Shown here: positions 1 through 10,171 of the stretch, piece after piece
How the letters are laid out: each line of letters opens with the position of its first letter
Position numbering within the stretch: position 1 is the first letter of the stretch
Source: Loripinus fragilis
Taxonomy: Eukaryota > Mollusca > Bivalvia > Lucinida > Lucinidae
DNA length: 64,000 bases
NCBI GenBank assembly: GCA_964019695.1
Contig: OZ026516.1
Location: forward strand, 84,918,789-84,982,788
Direction: 5' to 3'
Translations under genes and position numbers: made by a program
Notes under the pieces: generated by a model
What the model saw: the letters and a program-made list of their open reading frames with translations, nothing else
Databases searched by the model: none
What the model was told of the DNA's origin: nothing

Positions 1-955
1 ATTAGTATGTGAAATTTCAGGGTACTCCCTCAGAAATAATAATAATTTTTTTACACCATTCACTCAAACAAATGTTTCAACAAGATCATGTATACTGTCA
101 GCTATCAGAATATGGAACAACCTTGTTGAAAGTCTTAAAACCAAGCCAACAATATCATCTTTCAAGTATAATTTACAAACGACTACTTTTCAAAAAATAC
201 AAGTACCTAGCTACTTCGCATTTGGTAAAAGACACATGTCTGTATTAAATGTAAGAATTAGAAACAATTGTAATAATTTAAGTTATATCTCCGTGATAAT
301 CCCCTTTGTAGTTGGTGCAATGAAACAGAGGATGGTGAACACTACTTGTTTCATTGCAACAAATACAGAAACGAGTGTCACCAATTCTTAGAGATATCTA
401 GAGACTTTGAACCACTTACAAACAACATATTATTATACGGTAATGAAACATTGCACTATCAACTCAATATAGAATTATTTAGTGCAGTACATGAATACAT
501 TAATAACTTAACGTTTGGACAATACATAAGCACATTTCGCATTGATTTGAACGTTTAAATGTTATTGTATTACCGCTGTCTTTTCAACTATACCTCTATA
601 TGCAAATGTCTGTAGAGCCAGCCTGCTCCTTGGAACTGGTGGGTCAATTTTGACTATGAAAACATGGAAATGGAGTATTCGATCATCAAACTAAAGTTTT
701 CTTATTTTGCACTCAATGTTTACTTACCTATTTATTTTACTATTTATTTATCTATTAACTAATTTACTTATTCATTTATTAATTCATTTACTTACTTATT
801 GTTGACAATATGTTTTATAGCTTTGTTTACATGCTTAGAGTTTAGATTTGTATATGTAGGGGAAGGGTCGTATCTAATGTTGCGGGAACTTGTGACCCAA
901 CCCCATTGCTGTTTTTTGCGGCAATAAAATAGGTTTAAACTAAACTATAGGCCTG
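1..955 (+). pseudogene. 3' end of a degenerate CR1/L2-like LINE, cut by the window edge
   Basis: Positions 1-250 read, in a shifted frame, as the region just after a LINE reverse transcriptase (a YSLRN block, then AIRIWNNLVESLK). Positions 305-558 encode its C-terminal tail with a CSWC...H...C knuckle (PLCSWCNETEDGEHYLFHC) and stop at 556. The same tail architecture closes the LINE at 41662-45017 (PLCNCGEIEDPFHFFFEC), so the two are related but not the same subfamily. Frame changes between the blocks mean this copy is dead. The 3' UTR runs to about 945 and ends AATAAAATAGGTTTAAACTAAAC, resembling the AATAAAGTTTAAACC end of the other LINE. The 5' part lies outside the window. Confidence 0.75.
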
Positions 956-1677
956 TTTATCTCTTTCTTAGATCCTGAACATTTTTGGAGAAAAAGGGCG
1001 TATTATGTGTGTCTTTGAAGAGCCATAGCTCAAAAACTAAAAGGTGATTTTTACAAAATAATTTTATATCATTATTGATAAGTTGATACAGCACATGAAG
1101 AAAATCTATTTTTCGAAAGAAAAAATGCCCAGGTGTCGGTAGTGACCTTAATTGTCCAGATGATTGTTTTATTTTGGATTTATCACTTAAGTATTTTAGC
1201 CCATTCTGGCTCAATTAGAGCCTTTAAATTAAAAAAAAAACTAGCTAAGAACAAGCCAATTTCCGGCTAGCTAGTGGGATTTTATGTATCCGAAATGTGC
1301 TCACAGACCAATGAGTGCGCTATCAAAATCATTAGTTATGATTTCATTACATCACATAATGAAGAATACAAACAAGTGAAGGAATATAAAGTTTTGCATT
1401 TTCTGTTTTTATCGACATTTTGAATCTAGCATTGGGGGGGGGGGGGGGGGTTGCGACAATGTAACAGAAGCGTATCTATATGCAACATAGATTAGCTTGA
1501 ATCTTAGAACCTTGAGCGTAGCTAGCTAAGCAATGGTACTTTTTGGAAATTTAACAACAGAAGCACCGATCAGCATGCTCGGATGCGCATGCTGATCTGC
1601 GCCTTTGTTGTTAGCAAACAGCAAAACGATGGGGCCCCAAGTAACGATGTCGGCAGTCGCTCCGGTTACTATTGCAG
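956..1677. other. Upstream flank of nAChR-like gene 1; no recognised gene
   Basis: AT-rich sequence without a recognisable exon. It holds a 17-base G run at 1434-1450. I searched it for the signal-peptide/N-terminal exon expected upstream of the exon at 1678 and did not find one, so that exon probably lies left of the window. The polypyrimidine/AG acceptor ACTATTGCAG ends at 1677. Confidence 0.5.
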
Positions 1678-2019
1678 GTGAATATTTCTCTTGACTTGGT
1701 TTCTTTGAAAGAACTCAACGAAATAGAGGAAAAATTTTCAGCTGTCATTTTGCTTCACCTCCACTGGAAAGATGAAAAAATCACGTGGGACCCTGCTTTA
1801 TACGGCAACACAACCTCTCTGGTGTTCAAACTAGCTGATGTTTGGTACCCGCCGTTAGTGCTCGGCAATCCATTCGACAAAGTGGAGGAAGTGGCTACAA
1901 AAACCATAAACTGGTGCACTGTGAGATTTGATTATACCGGAGAGGCCACCTTCCAGCCAGGTGGAGCGTTTGCTTCGTCCTGCAGTATAGATGTTCGTAA
2001 CTATCCTATGGATACACAG
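1678..2019 (+). CDS. nAChR-like gene 1, ligand-binding-domain exon
   Basis: This internal exon of 114 codons has an AG acceptor at 1676-1677 and a GT donor at 2020, both phase 0. It encodes most of the extracellular ligand-binding domain of a Cys-loop receptor subunit. Visible motifs are the beta-1 start VNISLDLVSL, the EEKFSAV strand, the loop D region HLHWKDEKITWDP, loop A LADVWYPPLVLGNP, and the first half of the Cys-loop, CSIDVRNYPMDTQ, which ends the exon. Potential N-glycosylation sites are NIS near residue 2 and NTT in YGNTTSLV. The domain would sit outside the plasma membrane at subunit interfaces. The next coding exon starts at 3371; the upstream exon with the signal peptide is not in the window. 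The exon closely parallels 63006-63338 of gene 2. Family membership is secure; subunit type and ligand are not. Confidence 0.9.
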
Positions 2020-2060
2020 GTATGATTTATACACAACTTCATATCTCAGACACCCAGAGT

Positions 2061-2475
2061 CACACTGGTAAATGTATACGTCGATTTGGTGGTATTTACG
2101 CGTATTGCCGGTACTTCATAGACCGGAAGTGGTAGATATTGGTGTTAATACTATATAGATAAACATGCCATATGCCTAAAGGACTATAGACTTCAATCAT
2201 TTTTAAGTATTCGGTATGTGCATGGCGATTTATAAAGTATTTAGGAATAGATTCGAGTACCGATCATCCAGATCGGTACTCGAATCTATTCCTAAATACT
2301 TACATAAATCGCCATGTGCATGCCGAATACTTAAAATGGTCCAATTCTATAGTCCTTTAGGCATATGGCATGTTTTTCTATATAGTATTAACACCAATAT
2401 CTACCACTTCCGGTCTATGAAATACCAGCAATACGCGTAAATACCAGCAAATAGACGTATACATTTACCAGTGTG
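2061..2475. mobile_element. 415-bp foldback element with 5-bp target duplication
   Basis: A near-perfect palindrome in the intron of gene 1. The left arm begins CACACTGGTAAATGTATAC and the right arm ends with its reverse complement, GTATACATTTACCAGTGTG. The arms are about 200 bp and meet near 2268 (CCGATCATCCAGATCGG). AGAGT flanks the element on both sides (2056-2060 and 2476-2480), consistent with a 5-bp target-site duplication. It has no coding capacity. The arms still match closely, implying recent insertion or gene conversion. Superfamily not assigned. Confidence 0.85.
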
Positions 2476-2572
2476 AGAGTACTTCGTAAAAATATAAAGT
2501 TGGTTTGAAATCGTTCAAAGATAGGGAATTTATCTGTTTGAACCTTTTCATGCTCTGGCTTAAAAAAATCGC

Positions 2573-2748
2573 CCCTTAACGCTTAAAGCCATAATCACGG
2601 CTGCAGCAGATGACAATTTTTGCGACACATTTCTTAATTTTCAGCAGACAATTTTCATGAAATATCATGCCTTAATTATTATTTATGAAAAAGCAGCAAA
2701 ATTTGAAATTGTCGTCTGCTGCAAACTGTGGGTGGCGCTTTCGGTTAA
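2573..2748. repeat. Palindromic repeat of the GCAGACGA/TCGTCTGCTG family
   Basis: Begins CCTTAACGCTTAAAGCC, carries GCAGCAGATGACAA on one side and TTGTCGTCTGCTGC on the other, and ends GGCGCTTTCGGTTAAG. The better copy at 61343-61566 has the same ends and core. It lies in the gene 1 intron. Confidence 0.6.
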
Positions 2749-2786
2749 GAAACGTTTCATTGACTAAACACATATGAAGCAGTAAC

Positions 2787-2930
2787 GATGTCGAGTTAAG
2801 TTGTACAATTAAAACATAAGTATTGGCTGAAGAAGCTAACTTATGATGACATCATTGCAGCAAAGGGAGTCCCCGTGCATCTGTCTTTTGAAAGATAAAA
2901 GGTACGTGTTTAAATGTCCGTCAGGATACC
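2787..2930 (+). pseudogene. Short Penelope-like element fragment
   Basis: Reads, with interruptions, like LKKLTYDDIIAAKG followed by a SFER-type stretch and a GTCCGTCAG motif. The same series (KKPTHDDIIEAKEVYIQQSFGR, then GTCCGTCAG) occurs on the minus strand of the Penelope-like remnant near 8580-8720. It is a small scrap in the gene 1 intron, on the strand opposite to the larger copy. Confidence 0.55.
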
Positions 2931-3042
2931 ATATGTTTGTCTGAAATGATATGATAACAGGGGGTCCAACTTTGACAACGTTTTTTTTTTTTCTTTTTCT
3001 TTTTTGAGTTTGATGTGGGAAGGAAGGACCCAAATACCACCA

Positions 3043-3250
3043 TTAGCGGGCCATCAACGGCCCGCCAGCGAAACGCCATTTAAATGGCGTTTCGCTTTTT
3101 GGCCGATGATGACCCAGCATTGAATGCTGGCTTGGTAGCTTTGTGATTTTAAGGGGATCCAAACCAGTATTGCTAAGGAACCCTATATTTTTGTAATTTT
3201 CCAGGGGGGGGGGGGTCCGGACATGTTCCCCCCTCTGGATCCGCACATGA
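3043..3250 (-). repeat. Interspersed repeat, family F1 (inverted copy)
   Basis: Contains hairpins CGGGCCATCAACGGCCCG and AACGCCATTTAAATGGCGTT, then ACCAGTATTGCTAAGGA, a C/G-rich run, TCCGGAC and TCTGGATCCGCACATG. In reverse complement the same blocks occur at 10172-10491 and 22975-23245, and a fragment occurs at 26030-26100. A 208-bp piece close to the acceptor of the last exon of gene 1. Confidence 0.75.
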
Positions 3251-3370
3251 GTATTTGTTACATTGTATTCCACGTTTTAGACAATTTAATTATACAGTGC
3301 ATTATATTCACTCTTCGAAGCACCTGTATTCTACTTTTGGGATTTAAACTTGTTACAATGGCTTTTTCAG

Positions 3371-4132
3371 AAATGTGGATTTAGGTTTATGACTTGGGGG
3401 TACAATGCCAATGAGATCCAACTCATCTCAACACGGATGGAAATACTACAGACGTTCTATCCCGGACACGGTGAATGGGCTCTAGCCATGTCAATGACGT
3501 CGGTAGATGAAAATGGCTACTTTAACGCCGATATCATGATGATGAGAAAGCCTTTGTTTCTTGTAGTGAGTGTCTTATTACCGGTTGTATTCATGACACT
3601 TTTGAATAATTTTGCGTTTCTACTTCCGGCTGAATCAGGGGAGCGAGTCGGATTTTCTATCACTGTTCTTTTGGCTATTGCTGTGTTTTTGACCATGGTA
3701 AGTGAAAGTTTGCCCCGTTCAGCTCAGACTATGGCGGTAATGTGCTACTATCTCATGAGCGTATTAATCGTCAGTATAGTAATATGTGTATCCGTTATTT
3801 TGAATCTAAAGGTCTACTTTGCGGATGAAGGGCGTGTTGTTCCATCATGGTGTAAGAAGCTAGTTCGCATTTGTGGATGCAGCTGCTTTTCCGAGACTGA
3901 TAGAAGTTCACAGAAGGAAACACTTGTATACCCCTTAAACAGCAAGAACAACGAGGATGAGAAAATGGATACCAAACACAAACTTAGAGAAATGCAGGAT
4001 GAAGACCAAAATAAAGAGATAACATGGCACCACGTGAGCTACGCTGTTGATAGATTTTGTTTCATTTTCTTCACATTGACAGCTATTATTCTAACGCTGT
4101 CATTCGTTGGGGAACTTATCAAAAATATGTAA
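3371..4132 (+). CDS. nAChR-like gene 1, terminal exon: loops B/C and the four membrane helices
   Basis: The last coding exon has acceptor GCTTTTTCAG ending at 3370 and starts AAA TGT in phase 0; TAA is at 4130-4132 (253 codons). Residue 2 is the second cysteine of the Cys-loop, 13 residues after the first one at the end of the previous exon, the canonical spacing. Loop B is MTWGY. The loop C area (SVDENGYFNAD, residues 44-54) lacks the adjacent Cys pair of alpha subunits. M1 is about residues 61-81 (after MRKPLF), M2 92-112, M3 120-147, M4 225-249. M2 keeps Glu at -1' (E91), Leu at 9' (L101), Val at 13' and Glu at 20' (E112), with no extra Pro before it: the pattern of cation-selective channels. 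Position 2' is Gly rather than Ser/Thr. The M3-M4 cytoplasmic loop is short (about 75 residues) and cysteine-rich at CKKLVRICGCSCF. The protein is a plasma-membrane channel subunit, probably needing alpha-type partners. Ligand and stoichiometry cannot be told from sequence. Confidence 0.92.
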   Translation, partial: KCGFRFMTWGYNANEIQLISTRMEILQTFYPGHGEWALAMSMTSVDENGYFNADIMMMRKPLFLVVSVLLPVVFMTLLNNFAFLLPAESGERVGFSITVLLAIAVFLTMVSESLPRSAQTMAVMCYYLMSVLIVSIVICVSVILNLKVYFADEGRVVPSWCKKLVRICGCSCFSETDRSSQKETLVYPLNSKNNEDEKMDTKHKLREMQDEDQNKEITWHHVSYAVDRFCFIFFTLTAIILTLSFVGELIKNM

Positions 4133-4235
4133 TTAAGCAGATGAAGAATGATTTTCCTGTTAGCGACAGACTAAGACTTAACGTTTTGTATTCTGTGTTT
4201 ATATGTTTATGCTGTCATCTTTTGTCCTTTAAAAA

Positions 4236-4243
<8 letters not shown>

Positions 4244-4295
<52 letters not shown>
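4244..4295. repeat. (GA)n microsatellite
   Basis: Uninterrupted AG/GA dinucleotides following CACACACAG, about 110 bp after the gene 1 stop codon and possibly in its 3' UTR. Confidence 0.95.
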
Positions 4296-4297
<2 letters not shown>

Positions 4298-4375
4298 GAT
4301 TTTTTAGCTTTACTATGTAACTATATTTCTTCTTATTGGTACCATTGGTTGCCTTTAATCTATTGTATCATTTTA

Positions 4376-4381
<6 letters not shown>

Positions 4382-4457
<76 letters not shown>
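4382..4457. repeat. (GA)n microsatellite, second tract
   Basis: A 76-bp GA run. The 70 bp after it (TTCCTATAGATACCATTGTTCGC...) resemble the 70 bp after the first tract (TTCTTATTGGTACCATTGGTTGC...), so the tracts belong to a tandem duplication of roughly 140-150 bp. Confidence 0.95.
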
Positions 4458-4458
<1 letters not shown>

Positions 4459-4599
4459 ATTCCTTTTTGGATTTAACATTCAGCTTAACTGTGTCGTTGT
4501 GTTTCTTCCTATAGATACCATTGTTCGCTTTCGACCTATTGCTCAGCCCGCAGATGTGCACTATAATCACTCACTGTGTCCATGTCAGTCCATCCGTTA

Positions 4600-4890
4600 G
4601 CAGTAAGTAAAATGCTCATAACTCCATAACAACATAGTATATTTTGCTCAAATTTGTCTTTCATATGCATGTCAACTTTACCAGGTACTAGCATATAGAG
4701 CTGACTTTTGATCGAAGATACTTCTCTAAGCATCATTCTGGTTGTTCGTGGTCAGTTAGTGAAATTGCTCATAACTCTTGAATCACATGGTGTATTTAGA
4801 TAAAATTTTGCTTACTTACACCGTGGTAAGTGTGTGGAAATGCTTATAACTCTTGAACAACATTGTATTTTTTGATCCAAATATGCTACA
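4600..4890. repeat. Degenerate tandem repeat (three units, about 100-125 bp)
   Basis: The phrase GCTCATAACTC (variant GCTTATAACTC) followed by TTGAA/CAACA and a TTTGCTCAAAT-like tail recurs near 4612, 4768 and 4841. No coding potential is evident. Confidence 0.55.
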
Positions 4891-6100
4891 CCCCACAGGA
4901 AAAGGAAATGACCAGATTGCATTCCACACTTTACTTCTGGCAACAGATATTGATTAAATAGCGTTCATCACGTATCGTGCACATTATGGTCGAATTATTG
5001 TTGTGATATTTTAAGGTGTATTTGTGTGTGCGCACACACGCGCGCGCGTTTGTGTGTTTGTGAGAGATTTCTGACTTGAATTAAAGAACACATTATTTGC
5101 TCTAACTATGTGGTTTGAAATTTTTAATGTCTATAGCTTGACGACTGACACATTTTCCATAGTATTGTCTAGTTTCAAGTTTACAAGATTTAGCTTTTAT
5201 GCTACCATACCTATCAAACGCTCTGGTGATCAACCGTTGGTCCTTTGGAAACAAAACTGCCCTAGGAAGAGATCGAAATTCTAAAAAAAGTCATATAATA
5301 GCCTATGGATTCCTACGTTTGTAGTATAGATATAAGGTCAGAATGTTCTCTCGTTTTGTCAGATTTACTTTTCGTGTATTGAGGGTGTACCAGAATCCGA
5401 AAAGAAAGTGTTTATTAAGGGAAAACTTAATATGACACATTGAAAATACTTCTAAGCCTGCATAGCAATTTTCCTCCACAAACATTTAATGCACGAACTT
5501 TGACCCAGTGACCTACTATATCAGTGAGTGACTTTGACATAAATCCTACTTTAGCCAGGTAGATGTGACACTGACTTCCGCGGAATTCTTGATGTTACTA
5601 CTTTAGCACTTTTGTGTGGTATTATTGCAAATAAACCTTCACAAAATTCTTACATTGAAATGGTCCAGAAATAATTTTGTTTTCAGGAGTTTATTAATAA
5701 AGTACAATAAAAGCTTCACAGAATTTTGTTACATGATCATTCATATTTTGAGTAAGTCCGATATCTGTACCGTGCATCACTGGTAATTTTGAGAGGGGCA
5801 ACTGACGAAGCAGGACCTCCAGTCCAGATGTTGCACCTGCTATTGATTACAGGGATTTTCACGACATTTGCTATTGTAAACGCTGTAATACTGGTCAAAA
5901 TAATATTTAACAAACACACACAAACAAACAAAAATAGCAGAGAAAAACAAAGAAAAAACAAACCAAAAAATCTTCAAACAAGTATTCTGGATAAACGGAT
6001 CCTTAAAGAACATTAAGGAACAGACAGACCATACGTAATGTGCTTCAACAACAGCAGCATCTAGGGCGAATATTTGGTACCAGTAAAATGCATTTTAGCA
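4891..6100. other. Downstream flank of gene 1; nothing recognised
   Basis: Contains a short alternating TG/CA/CG stretch at 5023-5063. A hydrophobic open stretch at 5789-5900 has no recognisable domain and no splice context. Nothing else is supported. Confidence 0.4.
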
Positions 6101-6107
6101 CCCCAGT

Positions 6108-6380
6108 GGCCTAGGCTGCTGTCTGTTCTAAGGCGGTGGTTCTGTTGGTGTTGATTCGTTGTTGATTGTCACTCCCATTATAGGATTCTGTAATTGTTAT
6201 ATATTTTGTTACTTAATGTCCATTTTTGTTTTGCGATCATCTTGATGGGGAAGAGAGAGAGTTGCTTAGTTTGTCTTCATGGCGTCTCGTGATTGTTGTG
6301 TGGCTGTTCCTCTCGGTGCCATGGGTTTGTCTGCGGTTTGTGATTGTGATATTTCCCAATCATACTCACTTTCTATTTTT
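6108..6380. repeat. Interspersed repeat also present in the gene 2 intron
   Basis: Blocks GGTGGTTCTGTTGGTGTTGATTC, TTTTGCGATCATCTTGATG and TGTGTGGCTGTTCCTCTCGG recur in the same order and orientation at about 59555-59840 (GTGGTTCTGTTGTTGTTGAC, TTTTGCAATCATATCGATG, TCTGTGTCTCTTCCTCGCG). It is either an interspersed family or the residue of a segmental duplication involving the two receptor loci. Confidence 0.6.
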
Positions 6381-6394
6381 GGGTGTTATTCATG

Positions 6395-6720
6395 CGAACA
6401 GCGAAGGCCCTGGCGAGTCTGCACATTTGCATAGGCTTACCTTAGTCTTCGTCACTGTATAAAATCTCTTGTGCTGCCTAAATTGCGATTTTTGTCACGC
6501 CAGCAGCGAATACTCTGGTGAGTCTGCACATTTGCACAGGCAAATCACTGGACAATGGGATAAGCATCAAGATCTCTTGTGCTGTCGGCGAAGGCTCTTG
6601 GGAGTCTGCACGTTTGCACCGGCTCGCCTGAGCCTTCGTCACAGTATCAAAATATCATGTGCTTGTTGATTTTTGTAACGTTTATGTGAACAGTGAATGC
6701 TATTGCGAGTCTGCACCAGC
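6395..6720. repeat. Degenerate tandem repeat around GCGAGTCTGCACATTTGCA
   Basis: Four units near 6399, 6504, 6589 and 6693 share (A/G)GCGAAGGC-CTGGCGAGTCTGCACATTTGCA, followed in most by ATAAAATCTCTTGTGCTG. The period is about 85-105 bp. It causes short spurious open frames. Confidence 0.65.
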
Positions 6721-7289
6721 AACCACAGCACTTCTGTGGAACAATCAGTGCGTTGTATCAATGCTTTAAAAATGCTCCCAGTGCGTTGTAATAAAATCCC
6801 TCAATAAAACATTTGCTATTTTACTAAGATAAGGCACAAAGTGGTAATCTCTTTTAGATGTTATTTAATGGAATATGAAAACAGCTGCGCTAAGGCATGC
6901 ATATTTCCCTCAATTTAGGCATTTACACTAGAAAAGAGCACCTGTTACGGCAAAAATCCGGAACTGTGTTTGATTTGCAGTCCAAACCATGAGTTAAAGC
7001 ACGCCATAAACTGCAATGTTACTGATGGTCTGTGCGCCAGGTTTCATCACAAATAAAATAAATGCAAGCTTATAGATAAATAATAAAGTCAACAGGTATA
7101 GATTTTTTTATCTTTTACGCCAGCACCAGTGCGGAAAATTGCCATCACCAGCTCGTTGTAGCAACTACCGGTGCTTTTGCATTGACCAGTGTGAATGTTG
7201 TAATTAACATTTAACTCTGAGGGCTGTAGTAGAATTTAGAAAATGCTTTTCGAATTTTATGATATCTATAACCTTGATTAATAACTTAG
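6721..7289. other. No recognised feature
   Basis: AT-rich sequence between a tandem repeat and the Penelope-like remnant. No exon, RNA gene or repeat recognised. Confidence 0.4.
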
Positions 7290-9310
7290 CAGTTAAAATA
7301 AGTGTCTGTTTTTGAAGTCATCAACATTAAAACACACTCTTGCAAAACGAATAAGCTGAGAAATATATACACCATAGGAAGGGGAACGAGGAACATCGCC
7401 ACCAAGAAGTGGGAATTTTACTATTTCAAAATTAAAATCATCCCGTTTATCATAAATTTTAGAAGAAATTATGCCATTTGTTATTGACAAGTTCAAGTCC
7501 AAAAACGGAACTTCAGTATCAGAAGAATTCGCCTTATTTAATTGAAGTTCAGTAGGATATATCTGACCTACCATTCGTTCAAAATAAGGATTATCAATAT
7601 TAAGTAACTCGTCTAAATATCTGGAGGTGGAGTTAAAAGCTTCAATAATATCAGTTTAATTATAATTGTCTGACAGAGACAACATGAAGTCTCTCTCAAA
7701 ACAAAACAAAAACAAATTTGCAACAAGAGGAGCACAATTAGTACCTATTGGAATACCTACTATTTGTCTGTATAATTTCGAGCCAAATCTTATTAATATA
7801 TTGTCCAAAAGATAATGGAGAACATCACACATTTTCTGACATAATCACGATTTTATATCGTTTTGGTTGTTTAGAAGTAAAACGGACATTTTTACCATTA
7901 CAAGCCAAATAAAGTGAGCCCTCTCTGTCAAATGTTTGTTCAATTAATTCTGTTAGTTTTTCTTTGATTTGATTATGCGGCAATGTAGTATAGAGAAAAA
8001 AGAAATCACATGTAGACGAACCAGGTGATAGAAAACCTCTAGACTTCAATTTATTAAGAATTTTACCTTAATTTTTACCATTTCTTTCATAAACTGTTGT
8101 GCAATATTTAATGACATGGTTTTAATCGCAGTGAGGCAAGAAGTCAAAAGAATAGACAACTCAGTAGTTGTACATGAACTAGAATTAGCAATAAAACGCG
8201 ACTTATAGGGCCGTTTATGAAGTTTAGGTAACCAGTATAACGCAGGAAGTTTGCTATGATCCTCAACAAACACCCCAAACTAAGCTGCCATATGGCATCG
8301 ATGCCTATCAACGATGGACGTCTCATCAAGCCTGTTATGCTCAAATGTTTTTGCAGTGCTAAGTAGTTGCTTTAGGGTGTTAATATAGTACCCTTTTCAA
8401 ACGACCATAACATTGTTAGCAGCCTTATCTGCAGGTGCCAAGACAAACCTCCTATGGAATTCCTGGATCCCTTTCTTCAAATGTCTAAAAGTTAATTTAG
8501 TTTTAGGTGGCAGAAGATCTAAGTTGTTGCAATAAAATGAAAATCTATCATCAATAATCTTAAAAGTATACTGACGGACTTTAATTACGCAACACTAACT
8601 TCCCCTTATATCTTCCAAAAGACTGTTGAATGTAAACTTCTTTTGCTTCGATAATGTCATCATGAGTTGGCTTCTTCAGCAAACACTTTAGTTTTAATTG
8701 TACAACTAAACTGGACGACGTTATTTGCTCCATTTGAATTTAGCGATTTAAACATTGCTTAACTAGAGGAGATTTTAAGCTATTGAATGAAAGGGTACAC
8801 CCAGATAAACGTCATATACTCAGATAAGCTGTATCGCAGTCCAGTCAATCAATATGAGAGTGATTTCTCGATGACTTACAAAGGCCATGATACAAATTTG
8901 ATGCTTCTAGTGTTTCTTGATTTAAAGAAGTAGGGAATCTTTCATCCATAACATTTGGTCACATGAAACAGTTGACACCTACCTCAAAAAGTTTACATTT
9001 TAATGCATTAAGTTCATCTTAGTTGAACATGTTTTCCACGTTTTAGCCACAAATGAATGCTCTTTAACATACAATCAAAATTATTGTTCTGCCTTCTTTT
9101 TCGCGGCATAAATTAAAGCTGTTATCCAAGTGTTGCGTTATTAAAGTCCGTCAGTATATTTAGTTTCCAGCTATTTAAGGTATTAGACTCAACATGCTCT
9201 CGTTTACACCAGCGATTACAAAATTCCTGTAAGGCGCCTGCAATTTCCTCACGACATGATTTGAAGTCTATTGGCAAGCCTGCTTTACTTTTCTACACCA
9301 ATTATAAAGT
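7290..9310 (-). pseudogene. Penelope-like element (PLE) reverse transcriptase, dead copy
   Basis: Read on the minus strand from high to low coordinates, the PLE-type RT appears in broken frames: DDIIEAKEVYIQQSFGR (near 8680-8640), FHRRFVLAPADKAANNV (near 8465-8405), LPALYWLPKLHKRPYKSRFI (8250-8190), the DFFFLYTTLPHNQIKEKL block (about 8015-7960), SLYLACNGKNVRFTSKQPKRYK (7925-7855), GIPIGTNCAPLVANLFLF (about 7760-7705), RYLDELLNID (about 7625-7595), FLDLNLSITNG and SYGVYISQLIRFARV (7505-7330). The catalytic YLDD box reads YLDE, and there are in-frame stops and frameshifts, so it cannot be active. No GIY-YIG endonuclease was identified. The phrase CTGACGGACTTTAATNACGCAACAC occurs twice (about 8570 and 9130), suggesting an internal repeat. 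Family recognition rests on these motifs. Confidence 0.85.
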
Positions 9311-10171
9311 ATGAAACTCTTATCCGGATAGTTATATGGAATATTTATATATAAATGATAATAATATAATAATTACTAGGTTAAAGCGATTATCAAACAC
9401 TCGTCAGGCAAAACATAAGCAACAACAACCAGCACAAGCACAGCAAGGGCCAGGCCGGGTGGGGATCAGCCCCTCGAACCCCCTAAAATAAGAGACATTT
9501 CTCCGATTGCTTGAATCTGAAGGATTTCTGACCATATGCTGCGGTACTCCTCAAAGGTACCTGCACATTGTTCTGATATCTAAGAGAATAAGTGACATGT
9601 TTTAAATTTAAAGGTACATGTAAGTATGTACACTATTGTTTATGTATTCAAAAGTTTCCAGAGCAATTGCCCTAAGGATTAGATACATTGGCTCTACGTA
9701 AGACTTTCGAGGCTTCCTAGGTCAAAATCTGAGTATACGTGTTACATCAATAAAATATATTTACTAATATCATTTACTGGTAACCTTGGTTAAATCTTGA
9801 TTTTCCACACAGTAGTAGTGCAAATCTGGACATGTTCCGGCAATGAGAAGAGTTACAAAAAAGTGTGGGTAGAAATGTACGTGACTTTATAAGGAAAGAT
9901 AACTGCTTATAGAAGTGACCCCAAAATCAAGACTAGTTTATTTGATGTGAAGATAAGTTGCGTCTTCGCCGAAGATGATAAAGCCACTTTTCAATCCCAT
10001 CACCACCCTATCTCTTGAGTAATTCGGTGTATATGTCGGAGTTAAGGACGCGAGGTAAACAAATCGATGCTATGCGTTGAAATTTTTCAAAAATAAAATA
10101 AAGACAAGAATAGTCTAGTGACAAAGTATAGACACTTTCTTTACGACAAGCAGCTTAGACTCAAGTGAGTC
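9311..10171. other. No recognised gene
   Basis: No exon or family recognised. A short GC-rich patch near 9445-9480 (CCAGGCCGGGTGGGGATCAG) looks like a repeat remnant. Confidence 0.35.

Noticed and set aside
4057..4600. Arg-Glu repeat proteins
   Set aside because: Translations of the (GA)n microsatellites downstream of gene 1.
5789..6016. Small membrane protein
   Set aside because: One hydrophobic stretch in an otherwise low-complexity frame (TQTNKNSREKQRKNK); no homologue recognised and no splice context.
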